Below are positions 8,441 through 17,043 of a stretch of 64,000 bases of DNA, one piece after another (the first letter of the stretch is position 1; every line of letters starts with the position of its first letter). The translations under genes and the position numbers were made by a program. The stretch is from JALORV01 sp963712485 (lineage in GTDB: Bacteria > Pseudomonadota > Gammaproteobacteria > Burkholderiales > Burkholderiaceae_F), in NCBI GenBank assembly GCA_963712485.1, contig CAVQID010000042.1, forward strand, positions 149,205 to 213,204, written 5' to 3'. The notes under the pieces were generated by a model that was given only the letters and a program-made list of their open reading frames with translations, had not been told where the DNA came from and did not search any database.

Positions 8441-9573
8441 GCGTAGGCCTGCTCGAAGAACCGCTCGAAGTCACCGGCTGCACACGGCCGGGGATTGGTC
8501 TGGTGGCAGACATCCTTGATCGCCAGTTCGATCAGACGCGGGAACTGCTCGCGCCTGACGCCGGCCGCTGCCAAGGACGGCGTGATGCCGATGTCCCGCT
8601 TCAGCTCAGTCAGCCACGGAATGAAGTCTTCCGCGCGTACCAGACCGGCGACATGAGCGAGCTCCGCGAACTTCGCCGGAACGGCTTCGGCGTTGAAACG
8701 CATCACCGGTTCTAGCATCAGCGCGTTGGCCAGCCCGTGGTGCAGGTCACACACAGCGCCAAGCGCGTGCGCGCAGGAGTGAACGGCGCCCAGGTCTTTC
8801 TGAAACGCAATCGCGCCCATCATCGAGGCCATCATCATGTCGGCACGCGCCTGCGCATGGTGTCCGTCGCGCACGGCGATCGGCAATGCCCGTGCCGCGA
8901 TGCGCACGCCTTCGAGCGCGATGCCGTCGCACAAGGGATGGTACGCGGGGGACAGGTAGCTTTCGATGTTGTGCGTCAGCGCGTCCATTCCGGTTGCAGC
9001 GGTCACCGCCGGCGGCAAACCGAACGTCAGCTCGGGGTCGGCGAATACCTCACGCGCGAGCAGCTTCGGCGAGAAGATCACGCGCTTCACGTGCGTGTCG
9101 TCTTCGCTGACGACGCTGGAGCGACCCACTTCGGAGCCGGTTCCGCTCGTCGTCGGCAGCGCAAAGAAGGGGGGAATCACGTTGTTGAGCGGCCGGACGC
9201 CGGGGTGATCCCAGGCGTACTCGATGACGTCGCCCTCGTGCACCGCCATTGCCGCAACGACCTTCGCGATATCGAGCGCCGCGCCGCCGCCAAATCCGAT
9301 CACGCAATCGGCGCGGTGGGTCTTGAACGCCGCCACGCCCTGGACGACCTGCGATGCGGTCGGATTGCCGTGGACGCCGGAATAGACGCCGGCATCGAGA
9401 CCCGTTTCCAGGTGATGCATGAACTCGGTCAGCACCGGCAGCGTCGCGAGTCCGCGATCGGTCACGATGAGGGGGCGGCGCAGTCCCAGCTCGCGCAGGC
9501 GCACGCCGACCAGCTTGCGCGAGCCGGGCCCGAAGTGGATGGTCGTTGGAAAGGAAAAGCGAGTGATCGACAT
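8437..9573 (-). CDS. Iron-containing alcohol dehydrogenase
   Basis: 378 residues, group III (iron-activated) alcohol dehydrogenase. Seen: FGPGSRKLVG and the NAD-binding GFGGGAALDIAKVVA, then TTSGTGSEVGRSSVV. The metal ligands are in DALTHNIESYL and SCAHALGAVCDLHHGLANA, which carry the Asp and three His of the family. It oxidises an alcohol to an aldehyde in the cytosol. It is coupled to the hydrolase gene by a 4-base overlap and lies 25 bases after the binding-protein gene. No substrate-specific feature could be read. Confidence 0.92.
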   Translation of the reverse strand: MSITRFSFPTTIHFGPGSRKLVGVRLRELGLRRPLIVTDRGLATLPVLTEFMHHLETGLDAGVYSGVHGNPTASQVVQGVAAFKTHRADCVIGFGGGAALDIAKVVAAMAVHEGDVIEYAWDHPGVRPLNNVIPPFFALPTTSGTGSEVGRSSVVSEDDTHVKRVIFSPKLLAREVFADPELTFGLPPAVTAATGMDALTHNIESYLSPAYHPLCDGIALEGVRIAARALPIAVRDGHHAQARADMMMASMMGAIAFQKDLGAVHSCAHALGAVCDLHHGLANALMLEPVMRFNAEAVPAKFAELAHVAGLVRAEDFIPWLTELKRDIGITPSLAAAGVRREQFPRLIELAIKDVCHQTNPRPCAAGDFERFFEQAYA

Positions 9574-9598
9574 GCTGTTGTGGAGTACGTTGGAATCT

Positions 9599-11197
9599 TC
9601 AGTTGATGCGCACCCAGCGCAATTCGAGCACGTCGTTGGGCCATTGCACGACGTTTAGATTTTTTCGCATGGCCCACGCGAGCGTCCGGCGATACAGCGG
9701 GATCAGCGGCAGGTCGGCGTGCATGATGCTCAGCGCCTCGCCGACCATGCGGCGGCGGATCGCAAGGTCCGGCTCGACGCGGATCGCATCGATCAACTGG
9801 TCCAGCTTCGGATTCGAATAGCGTCCGCCGTTGAACTGTCCGGCACTGCCGCCGTCGAAGCTGCGCACCAGTGAATTCAGCGAGGCCCATGGATCGATCG
9901 CCGGCGACCAGCCGAACTCGAAGAAACTGGTCGACGCCTGCGTCAGCTTTGGAAAGAAGGTTGCGCTCGGGAAGGGCTGGAACGTAACGCGGATCTTGAT
10001 TTGCGCCAGCATGGCGGCGACTGCCTGGCACACCGCTGCACGGTAAGTCACGTTGACACAGTCGAGCGTCACCGCGAATCCGTCCGGATACCCGGCCTCC
10101 TTCAGCAATGCGCGGGCTGCCGCCGGGTCGTAGGGCAGGCGTCTTTCGAGTTCGGGCACGTGACCGTCGACCAGCTTCGACAAGTGCGAGCCGGCCGGGG
10201 TCGCCTGGCCGCGCAGCACTTTTTCGATGACAAGGTTCATGTCGATCGCCTGGGCGATCGCCTGGCGCACGCGCAGATCCTTGAATGGATTGCCTTTCGC
10301 CTCGCCGAACTGCAGTCCATCGCGACTCTGGTCGAAGCCCAGGTACTGCGTGCCGATGTCTGTCGTCTCCACGATCTTCAGCGACGTGTCGCGCTTCAGC
10401 CGTGCAACATCCTGGAATGGCGGATCGATGACGAAATCGACTTGCCCCGAGGCGAGTGCTGCGAGCCGCGTGGCGTCGGACTGGATGACCACGTAGACGG
10501 CTTCCTTCAGATTGCCCGTGTCCGGTGCCGACCATCCCCACCAGTCCGGATTGCGTACCAGCACCGTGCGCTGGTCCGGGTCATAGCTTTTGAGTCGGAA
10601 CGGGCCGGTGCCGTTAGTGTTGCGCACTGCGTAGGTTTCCTGCTTGCCGTTGTAGTCCTGCGGCAGCGAGACGCCGTGTTTCTCGGCCCATGCCTTGCTC
10701 ATCATCGAGACCAGCCAGGTTTTCTCGGGCAGCACGGCGTCCGGTGCCGCCAGCAGTACGTCGACGGTCAGCGTGTCGACCTTGCGTGCGCCGGTCACAC
10801 CGCGCAACTGGAACGTGCGCTGCGAGGTCTTGGCGAGCGCCCGGTCGATCGAGAAGACCACGTCGTCGGCGGTGAACGGTGAGCCGTCGTGGAACTTCAC
10901 GTTCGGCCGCAGCTTGAAGCGCCATGTCTTCGGATCGACCGCGTGCCATGAAATCGCCAGTGCCGGCTCGAGCCTGAAGTCGCGGTCGCGGTTGACCAGG
11001 CTCTCGTAGACCTGATTGATGATCCGCGTCTGGTACACCAGCGCCAGCGCGTGCGGGTCCAGCGAGTTCGGATCGAACGCACTCGCGTAGCGCAATGTCT
11101 GCGCCTGTGCCGTCGCTAGCCCGATCGCCAGTGTGGCGGTCGCGCCCGCGAACGCCAATGGCCGCAGTACAGTCAAAGGTCCACGGAGTACGGCCAT
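9599..11197 (-). CDS. Periplasmic ABC substrate-binding protein, SBP_bac_5 (peptide/opine/nickel) family
   Basis: 532 residues, normal for the DppA/OppA family. A signal peptide (MAVLRGPLTVLRPLAFAGA... ending TAQAQ) is followed by TLRYASAFDPNSLDPHALAL, LEPALAISW and the motif KFHDGSPFTADDVVFSIDRA, typical of the family. It captures a solute in the periplasm for an ABC importer, but no permease or ATPase gene is adjacent. As the first gene of the minus-strand run down to ald, it probably brings in the compound degraded by the operon. Confidence 0.9.
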   Translation of the reverse strand: MAVLRGPLTVLRPLAFAGATATLAIGLATAQAQTLRYASAFDPNSLDPHALALVYQTRIINQVYESLVNRDRDFRLEPALAISWHAVDPKTWRFKLRPNVKFHDGSPFTADDVVFSIDRALAKTSQRTFQLRGVTGARKVDTLTVDVLLAAPDAVLPEKTWLVSMMSKAWAEKHGVSLPQDYNGKQETYAVRNTNGTGPFRLKSYDPDQRTVLVRNPDWWGWSAPDTGNLKEAVYVVIQSDATRLAALASGQVDFVIDPPFQDVARLKRDTSLKIVETTDIGTQYLGFDQSRDGLQFGEAKGNPFKDLRVRQAIAQAIDMNLVIEKVLRGQATPAGSHLSKLVDGHVPELERRLPYDPAAARALLKEAGYPDGFAVTLDCVNVTYRAAVCQAVAAMLAQIKIRVTFQPFPSATFFPKLTQASTSFFEFGWSPAIDPWASLNSLVRSFDGGSAGQFNGGRYSNPKLDQLIDAIRVEPDLAIRRRMVGEALSIMHADLPLIPLYRRTLAWAMRKNLNVVQWPNDVLELRWVRIN

Positions 11198-11350
11198 CGC
11201 TGGAATCGGACGCGGCGGGTGGGCTCGGAAGGTGCTGAATATAGGGCATGGCCGCTGGTCGGACGATTGAATCTGGCATCTCCCGTTGTAAGGACGGTTC
11301 GGTCAGGCCGACTAACGGGTTCATCCCGGCTCTATCGCATGGAGGATTTG

Positions 11351-11845
11351 ATGACACCACGACGGCAATGGCTTTCCAAGGTTGCGCTGGGCGGCTTGGC
11401 CGCCTGGGTGGGAATCTCGTCCCGCGCCGCGAGTCCTGCGGCGCAGCGTTCCGATGTGCTCAAACTCAGTGACGACGAATGGCGCAAGCGCCTGACTCCA
11501 GAGCAGTATCGTGTGTTGCGGCGCGACGGCACCGAGGCGCCATTTTCCAGCGCGCTGAACGGCGAAAAGCGCCGTGGCACCTACAAGTGCGTTGGCTGCG
11601 GCCTGGCGCTGTTCACCAGCGCAATGAAGTTCGACAGCGGCACCGGTTGGCCCAGCTTCTTCGAGACGCTGCCCGAAGCATTCGGCTTCACGACCGATTA
11701 CAAGATGATTTTTCCTCGGACTGAATACCATTGCGCGCGTTGTGGCGGTCATCATGGCCACGTGTTCGACGACGGGCCGCGACCGACCGGCAAGCGCTAT
11801 TGCAACAATGGCGTGTGCCTGCGATTCGAACCCGAGGCCGCCTGA
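11351..11845 (+). CDS. msrB: Peptide methionine-R-sulfoxide reductase, Tat-exported
   Basis: 164 residues from ATG 11351, chosen because GGAGG lies just upstream and because it gives a twin-arginine leader (MTPRRQWLSKVALGGLAAWVG). Two zinc pairs are visible, CVGC and CARC, with the catalytic RYCNNGVCLRF near the C-terminus. The Cys five residues after the catalytic Cys, where many MsrB have Ser or Ala, could act as resolving residue (inference). It reduces methionine-R-sulfoxide in proteins, here presumably in the periplasm. Its stop overlaps the msrA start (TGATG). Confidence 0.92.
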   Translation: MTPRRQWLSKVALGGLAAWVGISSRAASPAAQRSDVLKLSDDEWRKRLTPEQYRVLRRDGTEAPFSSALNGEKRRGTYKCVGCGLALFTSAMKFDSGTGWPSFFETLPEAFGFTTDYKMIFPRTEYHCARCGGHHGHVFDDGPRPTGKRYCNNGVCLRFEPEAA

Positions 11846-12462
11846 TGTCACGCGGACTGTTTGTGATCGCGGCGCTGATGCTCGCCACTTCGGTGTGGGG
11901 GCAACCCAAGTCCGCGGCGCCGGCAACGCGGACCGAAACGGCGATCTTCGCCGGCGGCTGCTTCTGGTGCACGGAAGCGGACTTCGACAAGATTGACGGC
12001 GTGGTGTCCACGACGTCCGGCTACATCGGCGGCCGCAAGGCCAACCCGAGTTACCAGGAGGTATCGGCAGGTTCCACCGGGCATACCGAGGCGGTGAAGG
12101 TCGAGTTCGATCCGGCGCGTGTCAGCTACGCGCAGTTGCTCGAGAAGTTCTGGCCCACGATCGATCCGACCGTCAAAGACCAGCAATTCTGCGATGTGGG
12201 ATCGCAGTACCGCAGCGGAATCTACCCGCTGAACGAGCAACAGCTGAAGGCGGCCGAGGCGTCGAAGGCGGCGCTGCAGAAGTCCAAGCCGTTCAGCCAG
12301 CCCATTGTCACGGAAGTCGTGCTTGCCGGCACTTTTTATCCAGCCGAGGACTACCACCAGGATTACTACCTGAAGAACCCGATCCGCTACAAGTTCTATC
12401 GTGGCAATTGCGGCCGCGACGCACGGCTGAAGCAGCTGTGGGGCGACAAGTCTGCCCGTTAA
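11845..12462 (+). CDS. msrA: Peptide methionine-S-sulfoxide reductase, Sec-exported
   Basis: 205 residues. The start at 11845 overlaps the msrB stop, so the two are coupled, and it gives a clean signal peptide (MSRGLFVIAALMLATSVWG). The MsrA core follows: AIFAGGCFWCTEADFDKIDG with the catalytic Cys, GYIGGRKANPSYQEVSAG, GHTEAVKVEFDP, and the tyrosine/Glu segment YPAEDYHQDYY. It repairs methionine-S-sulfoxide. Together with MsrB it makes a two-stereoisomer repair pair outside the cytosol. The electron donor is not encoded nearby. Confidence 0.94.
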   Translation: MSRGLFVIAALMLATSVWGQPKSAAPATRTETAIFAGGCFWCTEADFDKIDGVVSTTSGYIGGRKANPSYQEVSAGSTGHTEAVKVEFDPARVSYAQLLEKFWPTIDPTVKDQQFCDVGSQYRSGIYPLNEQQLKAAEASKAALQKSKPFSQPIVTEVVLAGTFYPAEDYHQDYYLKNPIRYKFYRGNCGRDARLKQLWGDKSAR

Positions 12463-12480
12463 TCCGACACTGCCCTCGTT

Positions 12481-13728
12481 CTACCGGGCGCCGCCGTCCG
12501 GCACCGTCAGCGCCGCGTGCTCGGGCGCGTCGGCGGGCATCGAGTTGACCGCGCGGCCGTAGCGCCGGATGCCGGGCATCGCCGTAAGGCCGTGGGCCAC
12601 GATGCTGAGCAGGACGGTCGCCATCACCGCCAGGCGTATCGTGTTTTCGCCGGGCAACTTGGTCTCGTGTTCGAGGTAGACCAGTCCCAGCACGATCGAC
12701 GCCAGCCCGCGGGGACCGAACCAGCCCATGAACACGACGGTCGTGCGCTGCAGTCCGGTTCCAGCCAGAGCGACCGCTACCGGAAGCATGCGCACGACGG
12801 TCAGGCTCAGCACGGCGTAAAGCACGATCGCCGGCGTGAAGTCGCCTGCGGCGCGTGCGACAAACAGTCCGAACAGGAAGAACACGAAGAAGTTGAAGAG
12901 CTGTCCCCAGTCTTCGGTGAACTCCACGCTGTGGCGCCCGATGTGCGGGAAACCGATCTGCACTGCAAGCCCGGCGACGAATGCGGCAATGAACATGCTG
13001 GCGCCGCCTTCCTCCGAGGCGATGATGCACAACAGCGGCAGAGCCACTACGCCGAGCTGGGCGAGTGCGGATGACATCCAGCGCCGGCGCTCGGCAACGC
13101 CCATCAGCGCGCCGCCGCCGAGACCGATCGCAAGGCCGATCGCAGCACCGTAACCGAGCTGCTCCAGCAGGAAGTTCGCGAGCATGCCCTGCGGTCCTGC
13201 CGATGCATCGGCGGCGGCGGCCAGCGCAATGAACAACATCAGGAACGGAACGGAGAGGCCGTCGTTGAGCCCGGCCTCGACGTTCAGCGCCCGGCGAACG
13301 CGAATGGGAACGAGCGGGCTGTTGACGATGACCTGTCCGAGACCGGCGTCGGTCGGCGCGAGAATGGCGGCCAGGATTCCTGCCTCCCACCACGTCAGGC
13401 CCGCAAGGCAGGCCATCGCGGCCAGCGCGCCGAGCACGATCGTCATCAGCATGCCAATGCTGAGCAGGCGCACGGGCAGATTGCGATCGCGCTTCAGGGA
13501 CGGCCAGTCGACTCGCGCGGCGTCGGTGAAGAGCGTCATCACCAGTCCGGTTTCTGCGATCAACAGAAACGACTTGCGGTCGACGACGGTCAGGTCGATC
13601 TCCAACAGCAGCAGCAGCGCGCCTGCTGCGGTGAAGACGATCGGCGCTGTGATGACCGTGCTGGCAAGGCGCCTTGACACGAGCGCATACGCAAACACGA
13701 CGACGATGAAAGTCGTTGCGATCAGCAT
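12481..13728 (-). CDS. Cation:proton antiporter (CPA1 family)
   Basis: A hydrophobic protein of about 415 residues with around 12 membrane spans. Characteristic segments are LLIAETGLVMTLFTDAARVD, AILAPTDAGLGQVIVN (the APTDA/ND-type ion site) and LNVEAGLNDGLSVPFLMLF. The ATG at 13728 (MLIATTFIVVVFAYALVS) is the best start because the open frame upstream is Arg/His-rich and non-hydrophobic. It exchanges Na+ or K+ for protons across the inner membrane. It is convergent with msrA, 18 bases apart. No TrkA-type regulatory domain is visible. Confidence 0.85.
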   Translation of the reverse strand: MLIATTFIVVVFAYALVSRRLASTVITAPIVFTAAGALLLLLEIDLTVVDRKSFLLIAETGLVMTLFTDAARVDWPSLKRDRNLPVRLLSIGMLMTIVLGALAAMACLAGLTWWEAGILAAILAPTDAGLGQVIVNSPLVPIRVRRALNVEAGLNDGLSVPFLMLFIALAAAADASAGPQGMLANFLLEQLGYGAAIGLAIGLGGGALMGVAERRRWMSSALAQLGVVALPLLCIIASEEGGASMFIAAFVAGLAVQIGFPHIGRHSVEFTEDWGQLFNFFVFFLFGLFVARAAGDFTPAIVLYAVLSLTVVRMLPVAVALAGTGLQRTTVVFMGWFGPRGLASIVLGLVYLEHETKLPGENTIRLAVMATVLLSIVAHGLTAMPGIRRYGRAVNSMPADAPEHAALTVPDGGAR

Positions 13729-13939
13729 GTCGGCATTGTGCGGTTTTTCTGCGGCATGAGCCGCAGCCCCGGGATTCGTGGTTGTCGACCGTCCACATGG
13801 CCGATGCAAAACCACCCAAGACAGGCGAGGCACGGCCCTTATCAAGCCGTGCAAACCGAATTAACTTGCCATTGCCGTCGAACGCTGTGCTCTGTACGGC
13901 CGCCGCGCCACCATCCCATACGCCTGTCCAGATCAACCA

Positions 13940-14527
13940 ATGCTCGAACTCGGAACCTTCGAAGAAGCCCGGTCGAAGGTACTTGCCAACGCAGAGCGGC
14001 TGCTCGCCGGGGTCAGGCGCGTGGTCGCCGAGCCCATCGAGTCGATCGATTCAGGTATAGCGGTCCTGACCAGCCTGCGCCGGCAGACGCACGAGCACCT
14101 GAGCCAGATTCAACATGAGCAGATGATCGTCTGCGCTGCGGAATGGCTGGTGAACCACGGCATTGCCGGCCCGGCGCTGCACTGGCAATGGAACCCGCGC
14201 CATGCAACCGATCATGCGGGACCCGACCTGCTCGCCCTGGAGGGCGCTGCCGTCAGGCTGTGCGCCGAAGTCAATGCACTCGAGGAGCCGGTCGGGGTGA
14301 TTGATGCGCAGATGCGGCGCGCATTGTCCAAGCTGGCCGCGATGCAGGGGCGCCGGTTCTACTTCGTGCGAACCGCATCGATGAAGCGACGCGCCGTCAC
14401 CAAAGTGCTGAAGGCGGGCTGGGATATCGCCGTGGTGCAGATCCCGTTGCAGCCGGTGGCGCCCTCGCTTCCGCTGGCGATGCCGCTGACATCACTGGCG
14501 ACCACCGCGGTGGGTGGCGGTCGCTGA
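13940..14527 (+). CDS. Hypothetical protein
   Basis: 195 residues starting MLELGTFEEARSKVLANAER. No signal peptide; a short Ala/Pro/Leu-rich tail ends the protein. The middle part (FVRTASMKRRAVTKVLKAGW, then VVQIPLQPV) and the helical N-terminus suggest a soluble helical protein, and the conserved-looking HWQWNPRHATDHAGPDLLAL has an acid/His cluster. I do not recognise the family. It stands alone between divergent and convergent neighbours. Confidence 0.65.
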   Translation: MLELGTFEEARSKVLANAERLLAGVRRVVAEPIESIDSGIAVLTSLRRQTHEHLSQIQHEQMIVCAAEWLVNHGIAGPALHWQWNPRHATDHAGPDLLALEGAAVRLCAEVNALEEPVGVIDAQMRRALSKLAAMQGRRFYFVRTASMKRRAVTKVLKAGWDIAVVQIPLQPVAPSLPLAMPLTSLATTAVGGGR

Positions 14528-14563
14528 AATGGGAATCCGCTGCCGTCTCGCTTCTTCGGCTGA

Positions 14564-15496
14564 CTATGCCAGACCTCGGGCCGCAACAGCGCCGATCGCA
14601 AGCAGCGCGGCATAGCCGAGTTCAAGCTTGAAAGTACGAACCAGGATCGCGTTGTAGGCGAGTCCGGGCGCACTGGCGGCAAAATCGCGCTGCAGTCGCA
14701 GCGCCGTCGGCATCAACAGCAGCGGCGCGAGCAGTGCCGGCGAAGACTGCCATGCCATCGGCAGCAGGAGGACAAAGGCACCCAGCACACTGAGCGCGTA
14801 CATCGAACGCGATGCCGCGGCCCCGAACATGACCGCGAACGTACGGCGCCCGACACTGCGGTCGTGCGCGATGTCGCGATGGTTGTTCACCGCAAGCGCC
14901 GACGCCGCGAGCGCGCCCAAGGCAACTCCGGCCAGCCACGTCGTCGTGCCGACATTGCCCGTCTGCACGTAATCCGAGCCGGCAACGGCAACCATGCCAA
15001 AGAAGACGAACACAACCAGTTCACCCAGCGGTGTGTAAGCGATCGGCCGCGGTCCGCCCATGTAGGCGAGCGCAGCCACCAGCGAGCCGAGCCCCATCGC
15101 GAGCACCGGCCAGCCATGCGCCAGAACCAGCGGCAGTCCAAGCAGCAAAGTCAGTAGGCAGCAGACGACGATCGCCATCCTCACCTGCTCGACCGCCAGC
15201 CAGCCGTTGGCTGTGGCCCGGGGAAGGCCGGTGCGGTTGCCATGGCGCTCCGCGCCCCGCGTCGTGTAGCCGACATCGTTCTGCAGGTTTGAAATCACCT
15301 GCAACATCACGGCGGCCGCGAGCGCAAGCAGCATCGTCAAGGCATCGAAGCGACCGCTGCGCTCCCACGCCAGGGCGGTGCCGACCAGCACGGGGCTGAT
15401 CGCCACCAGCAGGCTGGGCAACCGACAGGCAATGCGCCAGGCCGCAAGCGATCCTGGGACAACGACAGTTGACGAAGCGGCGGATGAACTGGTCAT
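14564..15496 (-). CDS. menA: 1,4-dihydroxy-2-naphthoate polyprenyltransferase
   Basis: 310 residues, UbiA superfamily, inner membrane with about eight spans. The first prenyl-diphosphate site is NLQNDVGYTTRGAERHGNRT, followed by GLPRA. The second is VNNHRDIAHDRSVGRRTFAV, a characteristic MenA signature. It attaches the isoprenoid chain to DHNA to give demethylmenaquinone. It lies 188 bases downstream of menE on the same strand. Together with menE and menB this forms the later part of the classical menaquinone pathway. Confidence 0.88.
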   Translation of the reverse strand: MTSSSAASSTVVVPGSLAAWRIACRLPSLLVAISPVLVGTALAWERSGRFDALTMLLALAAAVMLQVISNLQNDVGYTTRGAERHGNRTGLPRATANGWLAVEQVRMAIVVCCLLTLLLGLPLVLAHGWPVLAMGLGSLVAALAYMGGPRPIAYTPLGELVVFVFFGMVAVAGSDYVQTGNVGTTTWLAGVALGALAASALAVNNHRDIAHDRSVGRRTFAVMFGAAASRSMYALSVLGAFVLLLPMAWQSSPALLAPLLLMPTALRLQRDFAASAPGLAYNAILVRTFKLELGYAALLAIGAVAARGLA

Positions 15497-15684
15497 GCTC
15501 GGACGGATTCAGCCAGGTGCAATGGCCGCATTATCCCGAACCCCAGTCGGGGGCGGGCGGCTTCGGTCAACTGCCCTGCAGAGTCTGCAACTGCAGCGAA
15601 AGTGCGCCGAACCGGCTGGCGAGGAGCCATTGCGGCGTCGTCCGACCGACTCGACGTCGGCGCGGGCAGCGCCACCGATGAGGT

Positions 15685-17034
15685 TCACGGTCGGTGGGTC
15701 AAGGGGCGCAGGCCCGGTCGGAGCGCTACGAGCGCGGCGCGGTCGAGCTTGCCGGCCGGCGTCAATGGCAGGCTTGAAACGACGCCGATGCGGCGCGGGC
15801 GCTTGTAGGGCGCCAGTCGCGACTCGAGATGATCGAGGAGGGCGTCATCACCGGGAGCCTGCGGACCGGTGACGAGGGCGGCCGCCACGACCTGTCCCCA
15901 GGTTTCATCAGCCAGCCCGAACACGGCTGCCGCCCGGATACCGGGACAGGCTTCGAGCACGCGCTCGACCTCGGCCGGATAGACGTTCTCGCCTCCGCTG
16001 ACGATCAGGTCGGTGCGCCGCGAGTGCACATGCAGGCAACCGTTCGCGTCGAATTCACCGAGATCGCCGGTGTCGAACCACGCATACGGCTCGAGTGGTG
16101 GCTCGCCAACGTAGCCGGCCATCAGCGTCGGGCCGCGCACAAGGATGCGGCCGTCCTCGACGCGCAGTTGTGCGCCAGGTAACGCTTGGCCGACGCCGCA
16201 GGCGGCCGGTTCGAACCGGCGCGCGTAAGGCGTTGCCACGATCTGCGAGCAGGTCTCTGTGCAGCCATAGGTGAGGACGATCGGGACGCCCCGTTCAGCG
16301 GCAAGTGCCAGCAGCTTCGGCGAGGCGGCGGCGCCGCCGACCAGCACGACGCGCAGGTGGGATGGCGGTCGCCACTGTGGATTCGATTCAAGTACCTGCA
16401 ACAGCATCGTCGGCACGAGTGAGAGCAGGGTGACGCGGTGCGCGTCGATCCAGCGCGGCAGCAGGGTGGCATCGAACGGCGGAGTGAGCGCGACCGCGCG
16501 TCGGGCCGCGAGGCAGCGGGTGACGATGGATAGCCCGCCGATGCGCGCCAGCGGCATCGCCAGCAGCCAGCAATCATCGTCATTCCACCCAAGGTTGGCG
16601 CCGTTCGCGCGCGCGGAAGCGAGCAGCGCGGCGCGCGTCAGGATGGCGCCGCGGGGCCGGCCCGTCGTACCCGAGGTGTGCAGGATTGCTGCGGCATCGG
16701 ACGGCATCTCCGCTGCAACTTTCGACGTCGCTTCCACCTCGGCCGCACGCTCGGTGGCGGTGAGCTTCGGATGCAGAAGCAACACGGGACGGCGCGCCTC
16801 GAGCAATGCATAGAGCGTAATCAGCGTGTCGAGCGTATTGAACCCAACCAGTGGGTACGGCGCGACGTCATTGCGCGCGAGCGTGGCCAGCCGCAACGCG
16901 GTCAGTTGTGCCAGGTCGGCGAACGTATAGCTTCGATCGTCCGCGTGCAACGCGACGGCGTCGCCATAGTCGCGTGCTGCAGCCTCGATCGACAGCAGAT
17001 CGTTCATTCGATCAGCGTGACGATCGGGGTGCAT
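15685..17034 (-). CDS. menE: o-Succinylbenzoate-CoA ligase (AMP-forming)
   Basis: About 449 residues, short for an acyl-CoA synthetase and typical of MenE. The P-loop-like AMP motif is ILHTSGTTGRPRGAILT. LTYGCTETCSQI, WFDTGDLGEF and the C-terminal LTPAGKLDRAAL lysine motif are all present. It activates o-succinylbenzoate for MenB. It starts at 17034 (MHPDRHADRMNDLL) or at the internal ATG at 17007, and is 9 bases downstream of menB. Another acyl-CoA ligase role cannot be excluded on sequence alone, but the neighbours make MenE the best call. Confidence 0.85.
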   Translation of the reverse strand: MHPDRHADRMNDLLSIEAAARDYGDAVALHADDRSYTFADLAQLTALRLATLARNDVAPYPLVGFNTLDTLITLYALLEARRPVLLLHPKLTATERAAEVEATSKVAAEMPSDAAAILHTSGTTGRPRGAILTRAALLASARANGANLGWNDDDCWLLAMPLARIGGLSIVTRCLAARRAVALTPPFDATLLPRWIDAHRVTLLSLVPTMLLQVLESNPQWRPPSHLRVVLVGGAAASPKLLALAAERGVPIVLTYGCTETCSQIVATPYARRFEPAACGVGQALPGAQLRVEDGRILVRGPTLMAGYVGEPPLEPYAWFDTGDLGEFDANGCLHVHSRRTDLIVSGGENVYPAEVERVLEACPGIRAAAVFGLADETWGQVVAAALVTGPQAPGDDALLDHLESRLAPYKRPRRIGVVSSLPLTPAGKLDRAALVALRPGLRPLTHRP

Positions 17035-17043
17035 TGCATGATT

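Noticed and set aside
12308..13936. 542-residue minus-strand frame overlapping the antiporter
   Set aside because: Arg-rich shifted frame; the antiporter frame has the membrane spans.
15497..15684. 60-residue frame between menA and menE
   Set aside because: Pro/Arg/Ser-rich, no start signal and no likeness to a Men protein.
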